This document shows positions 25,696 through 33,972 of a DNA stretch of 64,000 bases, piece by piece. The position numbers and the translations under genes are program-made. The notes below the pieces were generated by a model that had not been told where the DNA came from, did not search any database, and saw only the letters and a program-made list of their open reading frames with translations. This stretch comes from Deltaproteobacteria bacterium HGW-Deltaproteobacteria-19 (GTDB taxonomy: Bacteria > Desulfobacterota > Syntrophia > Syntrophales > PHBD01), in NCBI GenBank assembly GCA_002841865.1, contig PHBD01000002.1, forward strand, positions 1-64,000. The letters run 5' to 3'. Every line of letters begins with the position of its first letter. Position 1 is the first letter of the stretch.

Positions 25696-26517
25696 ATGAA
25701 ATTGTTACTAAATTATTTTTCAGCGACAGGAAATACGGCCAAGATAGCGAAAGTACTTGAGGAGGCGTTTGCAGCAGCAGGAGCAGAGGTAGACTTGCAC
25801 GATATAACGCCTTACTCTCGACGACGGGAAAAGATTGAGTTGAAGCCCTACCAGGCGGTGGTATTCGGAGCGCCGATTCACTCCTGGCGGGCACCAAGGC
25901 TCGTCAGGGAATGGATGCGGACTCTCGACGGTCAGGGCAAAAAATGTTCCATGTTCTTTTCGTACGGCGGTTTTGGCGTCCATCCAACCCATTATTCGAC
26001 AAGAAAGATTTTAGAGGAACAGGGCTTTATCGTCGTTTCATCTGCTGAGTTTCCGGCGTCCCACACCTTCAATATCGGCGGCTGGAGGGCCATGGCAGGG
26101 CGGCCTGACGTCACCGATTTCGCGGCCGCCAAAGAATACGCCGAGAGAACCTACAAGCGATTCACCGGCGAGGACCCGGCCGTCACGGGAGAATTTGAAA
26201 AGACCGACTACACGGAAGAGACCCTGGACGCCATCGAGGCATTCCGGTTCAAGGTCCTGACGCAGTTGCCCGGACGAGGCGGAGACGATTGCAGCATGTG
26301 CATGATCTGTGAAGAATTATGCCCCTCGGGAGCCATGAACGCCGAACCCGGCGAAGCCGATAAAGAGAAATGCATTGCCTGTCTGGGTTGTGTGCACAAC
26401 TGTCCGGATAGCGTTTTGAAGATCAACGACATGTCCCAGGGGTGGGCACTCAAGCTGCAAATGGAACAGATCACGGAAGATGAAATGAGAAAGAAAAAGA
26501 GCAGGATCTATCTCTAG
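25696..26517 (+). CDS. EFR1-type flavodoxin-ferredoxin fusion protein
   Basis: This 273-residue protein has an N-terminal flavodoxin-like domain with the FMN loop FSATGNTAKIA (about residues 8-18) and a C-terminal bacterial ferredoxin with two [4Fe-4S] motifs: CSMCMICEELCPSG and CIACLGCVHNCPDS. Such EFR1 proteins shuttle electrons in anaerobes; partners are unknown. AAGGATTTAT precedes the ATG. Codon usage in the first part is visibly more A/T-rich than in neighbours, which may indicate recent transfer. Confidence 0.87.
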   Translation: MKLLLNYFSATGNTAKIAKVLEEAFAAAGAEVDLHDITPYSRRREKIELKPYQAVVFGAPIHSWRAPRLVREWMRTLDGQGKKCSMFFSYGGFGVHPTHYSTRKILEEQGFIVVSSAEFPASHTFNIGGWRAMAGRPDVTDFAAAKEYAERTYKRFTGEDPAVTGEFEKTDYTEETLDAIEAFRFKVLTQLPGRGGDDCSMCMICEELCPSGAMNAEPGEADKEKCIACLGCVHNCPDSVLKINDMSQGWALKLQMEQITEDEMRKKKSRIYL

Positions 26518-26949
26518 CATGAAGGACATTCTACAGAGGTAATGAGCTGATATCCATGCGATATTTACTATTTTTTGCCCCAGTGACATGAGGCGCGAAA
26601 AGAGGACCCGGGAGGTTCTCTGAAAACGCGCTCCCGCTGCTTTTCCACCCGTAACCGATTCGCCCCTTCGTGTCATGTCGCGGGGAATGCGGCGTGGCAC
26701 GCGAAGGAGGCGAAATTGGTCCCCAGGATCCACAACAGATTCAAATCATTTCCTCACCATCACGACCAGCCGTGCGGGAGGCCTTCCGCTGTGGATCACC
26801 CTTGGCAGCACCGGGCATCGGATCATAGGGCCGCCGCACCGCAGACGGGTATACCGCACGATCCGCTCTCAGTATGACTCCGTGCGAGGCGGCTTCGCAA
26901 CTTAACCCGATACGGATAAAAAAAGAATGAATCCATTGGAGCAGAACGA
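26518..26949. other. Intergenic region, no gene seen
   Basis: These 430 bases hold no reading frame with a protein-like sequence or ribosome site. A TGGCACG occurs at about 26694, but the -12 GC is absent at the required distance. The final 60 bases before the radical SAM gene are A/T-rich and could hold its promoter. Confidence 0.35.
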
Positions 26950-27945
26950 ATGAAAGTAGATGATTTCATCATAAAGTCTCAGGATGGCGGAAGTTTCGCG
27001 AAAGAGGATTTACTGGAAATGCTGGGTTATCCTCCCGACTCTGCCACAACCTACCGGATCATGGCGGAAGCGAACCGTATTTCCAAGGAGCTGACCGGGA
27101 ACAGGGCCGAAGTACATGCCCAGCTTGCCCTTAATCTTGCACCCTGCGCCTGCAATTGCATCTTCTGTTCCTTTGCCGAGACCAATGGGGTTTTTCATCA
27201 GGAAACGAGGATCTCCCCGGAAGAAGCCGTGGCATCTGCCCGGCAATTGGAAACAGACGGGGCCAACGCGGTCTTTCTTATGACCACGGCTCACTTCCCC
27301 TTTGGTGCCTTTCTGGATATTTCACAGGAGGTGAGAGGACACCTGAAACCCGAAACCAAACTGATCGCCAACGTGGGCGATCAGCCTTTCTCGAATGCAG
27401 TCAGGATGAAAGATGCAGGTTTTGAAGGGGTGTACCACGCCCTGCGGCTTCGCGAGGGGACGGATACGACCATCCCTCCGGAACGACGCCGGGAGAGCAT
27501 CCGGATCTTCCAGGAGGCTGGATTGAAAGTCGGCACCTGTGTCGAGCCCGTTGGGCCGGAGCATACGAATGAAGAAATCGCCGAGATGATTCTTTATACA
27601 GGTTCTTTCGGTCCCGCTTACAGCGGCGCCGGGCGCCGCATTTCCATCCCCGGTACGACCATGGCGAAGAGAGGGATGATCACCGAGTTGCGCATGGCCC
27701 AGATCGTCGCCGTCACGCGTCTTGCCATGCCCAGAACGGTTTTGGGAAACTGCACCCACGAACCCTGCACGCTGGGGGCAATGGCCGGGGCCAATCTGTT
27801 CTGGGCGGAGGTGGGGGCCAATCCACGGGATACGACGGAAAGAACCGAAACGGGAAGAGGACATACCGTTCCAGAATGCCGAAGCCTTTTTTATGAAAGC
27901 GGATTGGGCGTTCTGGAAGGGCCGTCCCGTTTTTATGGAGCATGA
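26950..27945 (+). CDS. Radical SAM protein, BioB/HydE-like
   Basis: This 331-residue radical SAM enzyme has its cluster motif in APCACNCIFCSFA (about residues 60-72), i.e. C-x3-C-x2-C plus one extra cysteine. The rest of the barrel resembles the biotin synthase/HydE/PylB group (VGTCVEPVGPEHTNEEI, GNCTHEPCTLGAMAGANLFWAEVG). Biotin synthase itself has further conserved [2Fe-2S] ligands that are not obvious here, so a different product is likely. The ribosome site is weak (GGAGCAGAACGA). The gene converges on the molybdopterin oxidoreductase gene across a hairpin. No other cofactor or hydrogenase maturation gene is nearby. Confidence 0.8.
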   Translation: MKVDDFIIKSQDGGSFAKEDLLEMLGYPPDSATTYRIMAEANRISKELTGNRAEVHAQLALNLAPCACNCIFCSFAETNGVFHQETRISPEEAVASARQLETDGANAVFLMTTAHFPFGAFLDISQEVRGHLKPETKLIANVGDQPFSNAVRMKDAGFEGVYHALRLREGTDTTIPPERRRESIRIFQEAGLKVGTCVEPVGPEHTNEEIAEMILYTGSFGPAYSGAGRRISIPGTTMAKRGMITELRMAQIVAVTRLAMPRTVLGNCTHEPCTLGAMAGANLFWAEVGANPRDTTERTETGRGHTVPECRSLFYESGLGVLEGPSRFYGA

Positions 27946-27946
27946 A

Positions 27947-27994
27947 AAAGGGAACAGATTTTTCTTTGCAGACAGGAGTTTATCTGTCCCCTTT
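27947..27994. terminator. Inverted repeat between convergent genes (GGGACAG motif)
   Basis: AAAGGGAACAGAT (27947-27959) pairs with ATCTGTCCCCTTT (27982-27994), with one mismatch. It ends four bases before the stop of the molybdopterin enzyme gene. It fits a bidirectional terminator; the sequence also resembles the GGGGACAGATTT repeats seen around REP-associated transposases in related bacteria. Confidence 0.5.
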
Positions 27995-27997
27995 CGG

Positions 27998-30079
27998 CTA
28001 GGCCTTCCGGCGGATCCGGCAAGGCAGGCTCTTGAGGTTCGGCGTGCCGTACTCCTTTCCCAGTTTGCCGACGGACGTGAGCATGTTGAAATTGGCCGAG
28101 CGCCAGTCGTACTGGGACGCCGGGTCTCCCTCGGGAAACCACCAGCCATGGGCCGCACAGACAACCCCCTGCATCAGGTTGTCGGTCAGGCGTGCCGTCT
28201 GTTCCACCTGCCCGTACTTCGTCTCGATGATCACCAGGTCACCATCGGCGACACCATTGAGAACGGCCGTCTCCGGGTGGATCTCCATAAGCGGCCGGGG
28301 TTCCCTCTTCCGGAGCTTTTCCAACCACCGGTAGGAGGAATGGAGGTAATTCCCGCTCTTGGCGCTCGTCAGGACCAGGGGATAATCGGCATCCTCCGCT
28401 TCCGGAAGGCCCAGCCAGTCCGGCATCGCCGACAGGCGGAATTTCTCTGCCACGCTCAACTTCAGCTCCACCTTCCCCGTGGGGGTCCTGAAGCCCTTTT
28501 CCTTCCAGGAGCCGAAGCGGTCCGGTCCCTTGAGGTATCCCTTCTCCACGAACTGGGCATAGGTCATCCCCGCGGGCTTCACCACGTCCTCCAGGAACTG
28601 CTCGAAGTCGTCATGCCAGAGCGAGGGGTCGCTCACCCGCCTGCCCAGCTCGTTCATGATCTTCATGTCGGGCCAGCACTCTTCCGGCGGCTCGACGATC
28701 TTCGGCCGCGCCAGGATGTAGCCATGGCCGATGCCGTAATGGCCTATGTCGTTGATCTCGAAGGTGGTGGCCGCCGGCAGGACCACATCCGCCATGGCCG
28801 CCGTGGGCGTCATGAAGACCTCCGCCACGGCGACGAAATCCAGCTTTCGGAAAGCCTCATAGGTGAGGCGGCTGTCGGCGTAGGAGAGCATGGGGTTGGA
28901 GCACATGCCGTAGAATCCCTTCACAGGGTAGGGAACTCCCTCCAGGACGGCCTTCCGGAAGTATGCCGGGGCGATGGTCATGAGCCGCGGGATCACCCGG
29001 TGGTGGGCGCTGATCATGTCCTTGCGCTTGTCCGGGATGAGATCGGCCCGGACGAAGGGGCCGAGGCCCATGATCCGGGGATCGTGGGCCTCCATGTTGC
29101 CGCCGGGGACATCCAGGTTTCCCGTGACGGCCATGAGGCAGATGAGCGCCCGGGTGGCGTCGAAGGTGTGGACTGTGTGCTCCAGCGGGTTTCCCCACTG
29201 GATCACCGCCGGCTTGGCGGCGGCGTAGGCCCGGGCAGCCTCGCGGATGAGCCCCGCCTCGACGCGGGTGATGGCGGAGACGGCCGCGGGGGTGTATTTT
29301 TTCACATGCTCGGCCAGATCGGCGAATCCCTCTGTCCACTGCTCCACGAATGCCTTGTCGTAGAGGCCCTCTCCGATGATGACGTTCAGGAAACCCAGGG
29401 CCAGGGCCGGGTCCGTCCCGGGCCGGATCGGGAGCCAGAACTTCGCCTTCTTCGCCAGGTCGATGCGGCGCGGGTCGATGACGATCAGCTCCATGCCGTC
29501 CTTCACCTGGTCCAGAAGCAGCTTGCAGATCTCCCCCTCCTCGTTCGTGGACGTAATGTTGCTGCCCCAGAGGACCGCCAGGGCGCTTTTGTGATGGAAA
29601 TCCGCCACGGGATAGAAGCCGCAGGTGTGGAGCCCCGTGATCTCCCGGGGTGCGTGGCAGACGTCCTGGGAGGCGATGACGTTGGGGGATCCGAAGAGGT
29701 TGGCCAGGCGGATCAGGACAAAATGCTCCAGCCCCTTGGGCATGCCGACGCCGAAGGCCACGGCCCTGGGGCCGTGCTCTTCCCGGATCTTCAGGAGGCC
29801 GCCGGCGACCGTCTCCAGGGCCTCGTCCCAGGAAATGCGCTCCCACTTTCCCTCTCCTCGGTCTCCCTTTCGTTTCAAAGGATACCTCAGCCGGTCCGGG
29901 TGGGTCAGCCGGTCCGGCGAGGCCACCCCCTTGGGGCAGATGTATCCCCGGCTCAAAAAGCCCTCCGGGTCCCCCTTGACCCGGACGATCTCGTTTCCCT
30001 TCACGCCCACGAGCAGCGCGCAGCCGCCGTGATCCATCCTTGCACAGTGGGTCTTCACCCAGCGGACGCCTTCCTCCAT
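27998..30079 (-). CDS. Molybdopterin oxidoreductase (DMSO reductase superfamily), copy 1
   Basis: This 693-residue enzyme has no signal peptide, so it is predicted to be cytoplasmic. It carries an N-terminal Fe-S segment, a bis-MGD binding body (LGSPNV-type GSPNVIASQDVCHAPRE region, with Cys the likely Mo ligand) and the C-terminal dinucleotide-binding domain. The Fe-S segment CARMDHGGC with Cys48 gives only three cysteines (12, 20, 48), with Asp16 or His17 in place of the fourth. Overall layout and length resemble acetylene hydratase and related enzymes. It is closely similar along its whole length to the 693-residue copy at 35389. GGAGGAG precedes the ATG. The substrate is unknown. Confidence 0.88.
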   Translation of the reverse strand: MEEGVRWVKTHCARMDHGGCALLVGVKGNEIVRVKGDPEGFLSRGYICPKGVASPDRLTHPDRLRYPLKRKGDRGEGKWERISWDEALETVAGGLLKIREEHGPRAVAFGVGMPKGLEHFVLIRLANLFGSPNVIASQDVCHAPREITGLHTCGFYPVADFHHKSALAVLWGSNITSTNEEGEICKLLLDQVKDGMELIVIDPRRIDLAKKAKFWLPIRPGTDPALALGFLNVIIGEGLYDKAFVEQWTEGFADLAEHVKKYTPAAVSAITRVEAGLIREAARAYAAAKPAVIQWGNPLEHTVHTFDATRALICLMAVTGNLDVPGGNMEAHDPRIMGLGPFVRADLIPDKRKDMISAHHRVIPRLMTIAPAYFRKAVLEGVPYPVKGFYGMCSNPMLSYADSRLTYEAFRKLDFVAVAEVFMTPTAAMADVVLPAATTFEINDIGHYGIGHGYILARPKIVEPPEECWPDMKIMNELGRRVSDPSLWHDDFEQFLEDVVKPAGMTYAQFVEKGYLKGPDRFGSWKEKGFRTPTGKVELKLSVAEKFRLSAMPDWLGLPEAEDADYPLVLTSAKSGNYLHSSYRWLEKLRKREPRPLMEIHPETAVLNGVADGDLVIIETKYGQVEQTARLTDNLMQGVVCAAHGWWFPEGDPASQYDWRSANFNMLTSVGKLGKEYGTPNLKSLPCRIRRKA

Positions 30080-30377
30080 GACTCCTCCTTCTTCTCATTT
30101 ATTGAACAGTGACACGATACAGGAAGATGTTAAAAATAACATACCTCATGATCAAAAAAAAACCGTAAGACACATCGGCTGCCCGTGCATACCGACGCCC
30201 GGGATCGAAAGACTCCAAACATGCTCAAAGGGGAACAAGTTTTTTCTATGTGATGGCATGAGGGAACGCTCCCGTGGCAGATGTCACGAGAAGGAAAGCT
30301 GCAGCATGTTCGCCGGTCCCTGACATTTCCGCCCCTTGGAAACGGGCTTGCCCGGTGGACCGATTCCCGCCTGCCGT
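30080..30377. promoter_or_regulatory. Intergenic region with TGTTA-N4-TAACA palindrome
   Basis: About 300 bases lie upstream of molybdopterin oxidoreductase copy 1 and downstream of the MinD-ferredoxin operon. TGTTAAAAATAACA at 30128-30141 is a symmetric 14-base sequence about 50 bases upstream of the oxidoreductase start, in an A/T-rich patch. It is a reasonable operator candidate for an FNR- or other dimeric regulator, although it does not match the FNR consensus. No gene is seen. Confidence 0.4.
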
Positions 30378-31250
30378 TCATTCGATGAGCGCATCCCAGA
30401 CACTCCGCACATCTTCGACACACGGAGCATCGGCCTCCACGACGGCCCTTTCCTCGATCTGGGCCCGGGTCACGGAGCGGTCATAACGGACACGGCCGGC
30501 GATCCTTGCTCCCATCCCCAACGCCCTTTTCTCGATACGTTCCGTCATTCCAGGGTTCAGGTCCCACTTGTTCACACAGACAGCCGCCGGAATCCGGAAA
30601 TGCTTCGTCAGCGAGAGAACCCTTTCCAGATCATGCTCCCCGGACACGGTCGGCTCCGTTACGGCCAGCACCTGTGTCGACCCGGTCAGGGACGCGATGA
30701 CGGGGCAGCCGATCCCCGGCGGGCCGTCCACCAGGATGAGGGAACGGTTCTCCTCCTCGGCGATGCGCCCGGCCTCCCGGCGAACCGTGGAGACGAGCTT
30801 CCCCGAGTTTTCCGCTGCGATGTCCAGTCGGGCGTGAACCATAGGACCGCAGCGGGTTTCCGAGATCATCCACTCTCCGCAGAGACGCTCCGGGAAATCG
30901 ATGGCCTCCACCGGACAGAAGCGAACGCAGACCCCGCACCCCTCACAGGAAATCGGGTCGATGGCAAACATGGAACGGCCCGAGGGTTCCTCGATCCTCT
31001 TCACGGCTTCAAAACGGCAAAAGTCCAGGCACAGGCCACAGTCGATGCAGTCCTCCGGGCGGATGACCGCTTCGTGACCGCTGCGGAAGGCATACCGCTC
31101 TTTTACCTGCGGCGAGAGGACCAGGTGCAGATCCGCGGCGTCCACATCGCAATCCGCAATGACCGGCCGGTCTGCCAGCACGGCGAATGATGCGGCCAGA
31201 CTCGTCTTCCCCGTCCCTCCCTTGCCGCTGATAATGACAATTTCCTTCAT
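30378..31250 (-). CDS. MinD-family ATPase with inserted ferredoxin domain (ORP-complex type)
   Basis: This 290-residue protein has a deviant Walker A (SGKGGTGKTSLA, about residues 8-19). An inserted 2[4Fe-4S] ferredoxin domain (CIDCGLCLDFCRF and CEGCGVCVRFCPV) and the second ATPase half (LVDGPPGIGCPV) follow. The chosen ATG starts just before the P-loop, as in the neighbouring homologue; a longer in-frame start is possible. Two such ATPases in tandem with NifX-like proteins under sigma-54 control are the hallmark of the ORP complex of Desulfovibrio vulgaris, linked there to cell division. It is the last gene of this operon. Confidence 0.88.
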   Translation of the reverse strand: MKEIVIISGKGGTGKTSLAASFAVLADRPVIADCDVDAADLHLVLSPQVKERYAFRSGHEAVIRPEDCIDCGLCLDFCRFEAVKRIEEPSGRSMFAIDPISCEGCGVCVRFCPVEAIDFPERLCGEWMISETRCGPMVHARLDIAAENSGKLVSTVRREAGRIAEEENRSLILVDGPPGIGCPVIASLTGSTQVLAVTEPTVSGEHDLERVLSLTKHFRIPAAVCVNKWDLNPGMTERIEKRALGMGARIAGRVRYDRSVTRAQIEERAVVEADAPCVEDVRSVWDALIE

Positions 31251-31344
31251 GATACCGTCCATTCCGTGTCTCCATTCCAACACTTCGGCAACGGGCGGAA
31301 CCGAACCCGCCGCACCGGTCACACTCGTATTCATACGTCGGCAT
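31247..31344 (-). pseudogene. Possible tiny FmdB-type zinc-ribbon gene, apparently frameshifted
   Basis: The frame from ATG 31342-31344 begins MPTYEYECDRCGG, the signature start of FmdB-type zinc ribbons. It then runs into the MinD gene in the wrong frame. Adding one base at about 31305 would give the continuation RFRPLPKCWNGDTEW and a stop whose TGA overlaps the ATG of the MinD-ferredoxin gene. It is either a frameshifted 32-residue gene, a sequencing error or chance. Confidence 0.35.
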
Positions 31345-31347
31345 GAC

Positions 31348-32196
31348 TCAAACCCTCTTGTTCATTTTCCCTTGCATGGTTTTCTCAATAAACCCGCGGA
31401 AGAGATCCCTGTATTCCGGAAGCGCCTCCACGATGAGTTCCCCTCGGGAATATGCTTCGGCGATGCGCCGGTCGTCCGGGATTTCCAGGAGAATCGGAAT
31501 GCCTTCCTCCCGGCAGTATGCATGGACCCGATCATCGCCGACTCCGACCCGGTTGATCACGACGCCGAAGGGAATCCCGAGTTCCCGCACCGTCTCCACA
31601 GCAAGCTTCAGGTCGTGGAGGCCGAAGGGCGTCGGCTCCGTGACCAGAACGACGAAGTCGACGTCCCGGAGCGTGGCGATCACGGGGCACGACGTCCCGG
31701 GGGGCGCGTCCAGGATCGCGGGGCTGCCGTCCCGGAGGCGGGCCTTCACCGCCCGGATGAGGGGGGGCGCCATGGCCACACCGACATCGAGGCGCCCCTG
31801 GATCAGGGTGATGTTCCCCGTCCGGACCGTCTCGATCACCCCGATGCGCCGGTCGACTTCCCGGATCGCCTTCGGGGGACACACCATCGTGCATCCTCCG
31901 CAGCCATGGCACATCTCGGGAAAGACGAGGGGAAGGGTCCCAAAGGAAACGATGGCGTGGTACTCGCAGAAGGATCCGCATTCACCACATCCGTCGCAGA
32001 GAGACTCGTCCACCTCGGGAACCGGAATGCTGACTGCATCCACTTTGTTGACGCCTTCTGGAAGGAAGAGGTGGGCGTTCGGCTCCTCCACGTCGCAGTC
32101 CAGGAGCAGCACCTCGGAGTCGAGAACCCTTGCCGCATTCACCGCAACGGTTGTCTTTCCGGTGCCACCCTTCCCCGACGCTATGGCCAGTATCAT
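31348..32196 (-). CDS. MinD-family ATPase with inserted ferredoxin domain, second copy
   Basis: This 282-residue homologue of the ATPase at 30378 has ASGKGGTGKTTVA (about residues 5-17), an inserted ferredoxin (CDGCGECGSFCEYH and CHGCGGCTMVCPP) and LDAPPGTSCPV. The ATG at 32194-32196 starts directly at the P-loop strand (MILAIASGK). The two ATPases probably form a heterodimer. The gene follows the NifX-like gene by about 100 bases, and the next gene in the operon encodes the other ATPase. The role in cluster assembly or in ORP-complex positioning is inferred from Desulfovibrio. Confidence 0.88.
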   Translation of the reverse strand: MILAIASGKGGTGKTTVAVNAARVLDSEVLLLDCDVEEPNAHLFLPEGVNKVDAVSIPVPEVDESLCDGCGECGSFCEYHAIVSFGTLPLVFPEMCHGCGGCTMVCPPKAIREVDRRIGVIETVRTGNITLIQGRLDVGVAMAPPLIRAVKARLRDGSPAILDAPPGTSCPVIATLRDVDFVVLVTEPTPFGLHDLKLAVETVRELGIPFGVVINRVGVGDDRVHAYCREEGIPILLEIPDDRRIAEAYSRGELIVEALPEYRDLFRGFIEKTMQGKMNKRV

Positions 32197-32293
32197 TTCA
32201 CAACCCCCAATGGCTTCCCGGCATGAAATTTCAGGCAACAATCCCTTCGGCCTCCGGCCGGGCACCGTGAAAGGTCCTCCCAGGCACCGCCTC

Positions 32294-32656
32294 TCACGAC
32301 CAGTGACCCTCGACATTGGCGGCATCCGCTTCGGTCAGGCCTCCCGCACGGTAGAGCTCCAGGGCCTCCTGAACCGTCGGGGCGCCGGTATTGAAAATCC
32401 GGATCCCCGCGGCGGAAAGCACGCGAAAGGCCTTGGGGCCGCAGTTCCCGGTGACGACGGCCTTGGCGCCCGAACGGGCCACGGTCTGTGCCGACTGGAT
32501 GCCCGCCCCCTGGGCCGAATCCATGGTCTTCAGGTTGTCGATCACCATGAAGGTGTCCGTATCCAGGTCATAAACGAGAAACTTAGGGGCCCGGCCGAAA
32601 CGGGTGTCCAGCGGCGCGCCGAGGTCTTCCCCCGATGTCGAAAATGCAATCTTCAA
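32294..32656 (-). CDS. NifX-like / orange-protein-type protein, TTG start
   Basis: This 120-residue protein reads MKIAFSTSGEDLGAPLDTRFGRAPKF if the TTG at 32654-32656 is the start. AAAGGAGG lies six bases before it, and the in-frame ATG further upstream has no site. The DTRFGRA segment and GAKAVVTGNCGPKA are typical of the DUF134-associated NifX/ORP group. ORP proteins bind a Mo-Cu-S cluster, and the single cysteine in GNCGP is not part of a classical motif. It lies between the DUF5320 gene and the two MinD-ferredoxin ATPases. Confidence 0.83.
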   Translation of the reverse strand: MKIAFSTSGEDLGAPLDTRFGRAPKFLVYDLDTDTFMVIDNLKTMDSAQGAGIQSAQTVARSGAKAVVTGNCGPKAFRVLSAAGIRIFNTGAPTVQEALELYRAGGLTEADAANVEGHWS

Positions 32657-32751
32657 AATGAACCTCCTTTTATGCTGCAACGGCGTTGTGGTCAGCCGCG
32701 CCGGCCCTTTTACCGGTGCGTCTGACCTGGGAATGCTGCCAACGGCCGTTG

Positions 32752-33132
32752 TCAGGCCGTCGCCCCGGCCTCCATCTCGGCGAGACGCTTACGGATCAGG
32801 TTCAGTTCCGACTCCATAGCACTCACCTGATTCCGGAGGGTCTTCCTTTCCGTCTCCGGATCGGGATTCGGGTTGGCCATCGGGTAACCGCACGGCGCCG
32901 CATCCGCACCGGACCGCATCCAGCCCGGCCGGCCGGTGGCGAAGAACCTGTTTCTCCAGCCCCGTCCGCCGCCGCCGAAACCCCGTCCGCGACCGAACCC
33001 CATCCCGAATCCGCCGCCTTGCCCGGGTACCGTGTTCATGTACCCCGGAACGCTGAAGCCGGCGCAGAACCCGGTAGCGCGACCGCTCATCGCACCCAGT
33101 CCCCTGGGTCCCGTTCCATCTCCTCTCGGCAT
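32752..33132 (-). CDS. DUF5320-type glycine/methionine-rich small protein
   Basis: This 126-residue protein starts MPRGDGTGPRGLGAMSGR, the signature of DUF5320 proteins. A glycine- and arginine-rich middle (GFGMGFGRGRGFGGGGRGW) and a C-terminal coiled coil (about residues 95-120, LRNQVSAMESELNLIRKRL) follow. Such proteins usually sit next to NifX/MinD genes in anaerobes and have no known activity. GGAGG with eight-base spacing selects the second ATG at 33130-33132. The coiled coil suggests oligomerisation within the complex. Confidence 0.78.
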   Translation of the reverse strand: MPRGDGTGPRGLGAMSGRATGFCAGFSVPGYMNTVPGQGGGFGMGFGRGRGFGGGGRGWRNRFFATGRPGWMRSGADAAPCGYPMANPNPDPETERKTLRNQVSAMESELNLIRKRLAEMEAGATA

Positions 33133-33162
33133 GTTCATATCCTCCTTCCGAGTTTTTTCTTC

Positions 33163-33795
33163 TTATTCCCTGGTCATCGTGGTGCCACACTCCGGGCACT
33201 GCCGCTCGATGCAGGGCATGCCCCGCTGATGGGGCTCCCGGTGTCCGCACTGGGGACAGACACACTCACCCGTCGGTCCCGCCATCTTCCGGCCTCCCAT
33301 GCGGCCTGGCCCCTGACCTGCGCCACCCGTGCGGCCCACCCCTTGACCGGCACCGCCCTGGCCGCGCCCGCCGCCCTGACCTCTTCCTCCGCCTCTTCCG
33401 TCCATGATGGAATCCTCCCAAGTTGTGCCATTCATTTGCCTGAACCGGCCCCGCCCCCTCCCGGAGCAGCCCGGCATGGCAAAGGCGTCACCCTTCAGGC
33501 CGCCCCGGATCCATGCCTGGACAACTTCCCGCAGGTCTCCCGCCACGAAGGGGATTACCCGGATGCCATAGGCAATGACCATTCCGTGGAGGGGGCGGGA
33601 AATCGCGCCGCACACCAGCGTGCCGACTCCCAGCTCCGCGAGGCGCAACGCCTTCTGAACCGGAAGATCCCCGGGGAGGACCTGCTGTTCTTCCCCGATG
33701 ATCCGCCCCGAGTCGACCCGGACAAGCAGGACCTGCCGGGCGTTGTCGAAGACCGGCGCGATTCGATTGTTCCAGCAGGAAAACGCTGTATTCAT
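33163..33795 (-). CDS. NifX-like protein with glycine-rich linker and C-terminal zinc ribbon
   Basis: This 210-residue protein has three parts: an N-terminal NifX domain (about residues 1-105, TAFSCWNNRIAPVFDNA start and LVCGAISRPLHG); a glycine/arginine/glutamine-rich linker (about 125-170); and a zinc-ribbon-like tail (CVCPQCGHRE with CIERQCPECG). The ATG at 33793-33795 is preceded by GAGG and lies about 25 bases downstream of the predicted transcription start. It is the first gene of the sigma-54-driven operon. The added ribbon may bind metal or partner proteins. Confidence 0.8.
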   Translation of the reverse strand: MNTAFSCWNNRIAPVFDNARQVLLVRVDSGRIIGEEQQVLPGDLPVQKALRLAELGVGTLVCGAISRPLHGMVIAYGIRVIPFVAGDLREVVQAWIRGGLKGDAFAMPGCSGRGRGRFRQMNGTTWEDSIMDGRGGGRGQGGGRGQGGAGQGVGRTGGAGQGPGRMGGRKMAGPTGECVCPQCGHREPHQRGMPCIERQCPECGTTMTRE

Positions 33796-33830
33796 GCGAA
33801 GCCTCATGCACTCTTTTGAAATCAGAAAAC

Positions 33831-33845
33831 GCATTCTCCGTGCCA
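33831..33845 (-). promoter_or_regulatory. Sigma-54 promoter of the MinD/NifX operon
   Basis: Read on the minus strand the sequence is TGGCACGGAGAATGC: a perfect -24 TGGCACG with GG-N10-GC spacing and TGC at -12. It lies 36 bases upstream of the first start codon of the operon. A sigma-54 activator gene is immediately upstream. Confidence 0.8.
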
Positions 33846-33972
33846 ACATCCCGCAACGAGCGAGAAGACTTCTTATCTATTTACAATAACATGCTAATTT
33901 TTGATTGAAGGGACTGCCGGGAAGGATTATGGAGTACTTATTATGCTACTGAATAGCGATGATACAGGTGCG

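Noticed and set aside
26694-26712. Sigma-54 promoter at TGGCACG in the 26518-26949 gap
   Set aside because: The -12 GC is missing at the required distance and no gene follows closely.
26675-26905. Open frame of 76 codons in the intergenic region
   Set aside because: Arginine-rich composition, no ribosome site and no resemblance to a protein family.
27722-30112. Plus-strand open frame of 796 codons
   Set aside because: It is antisense to molybdopterin oxidoreductase copy 1; no start site and no domain.
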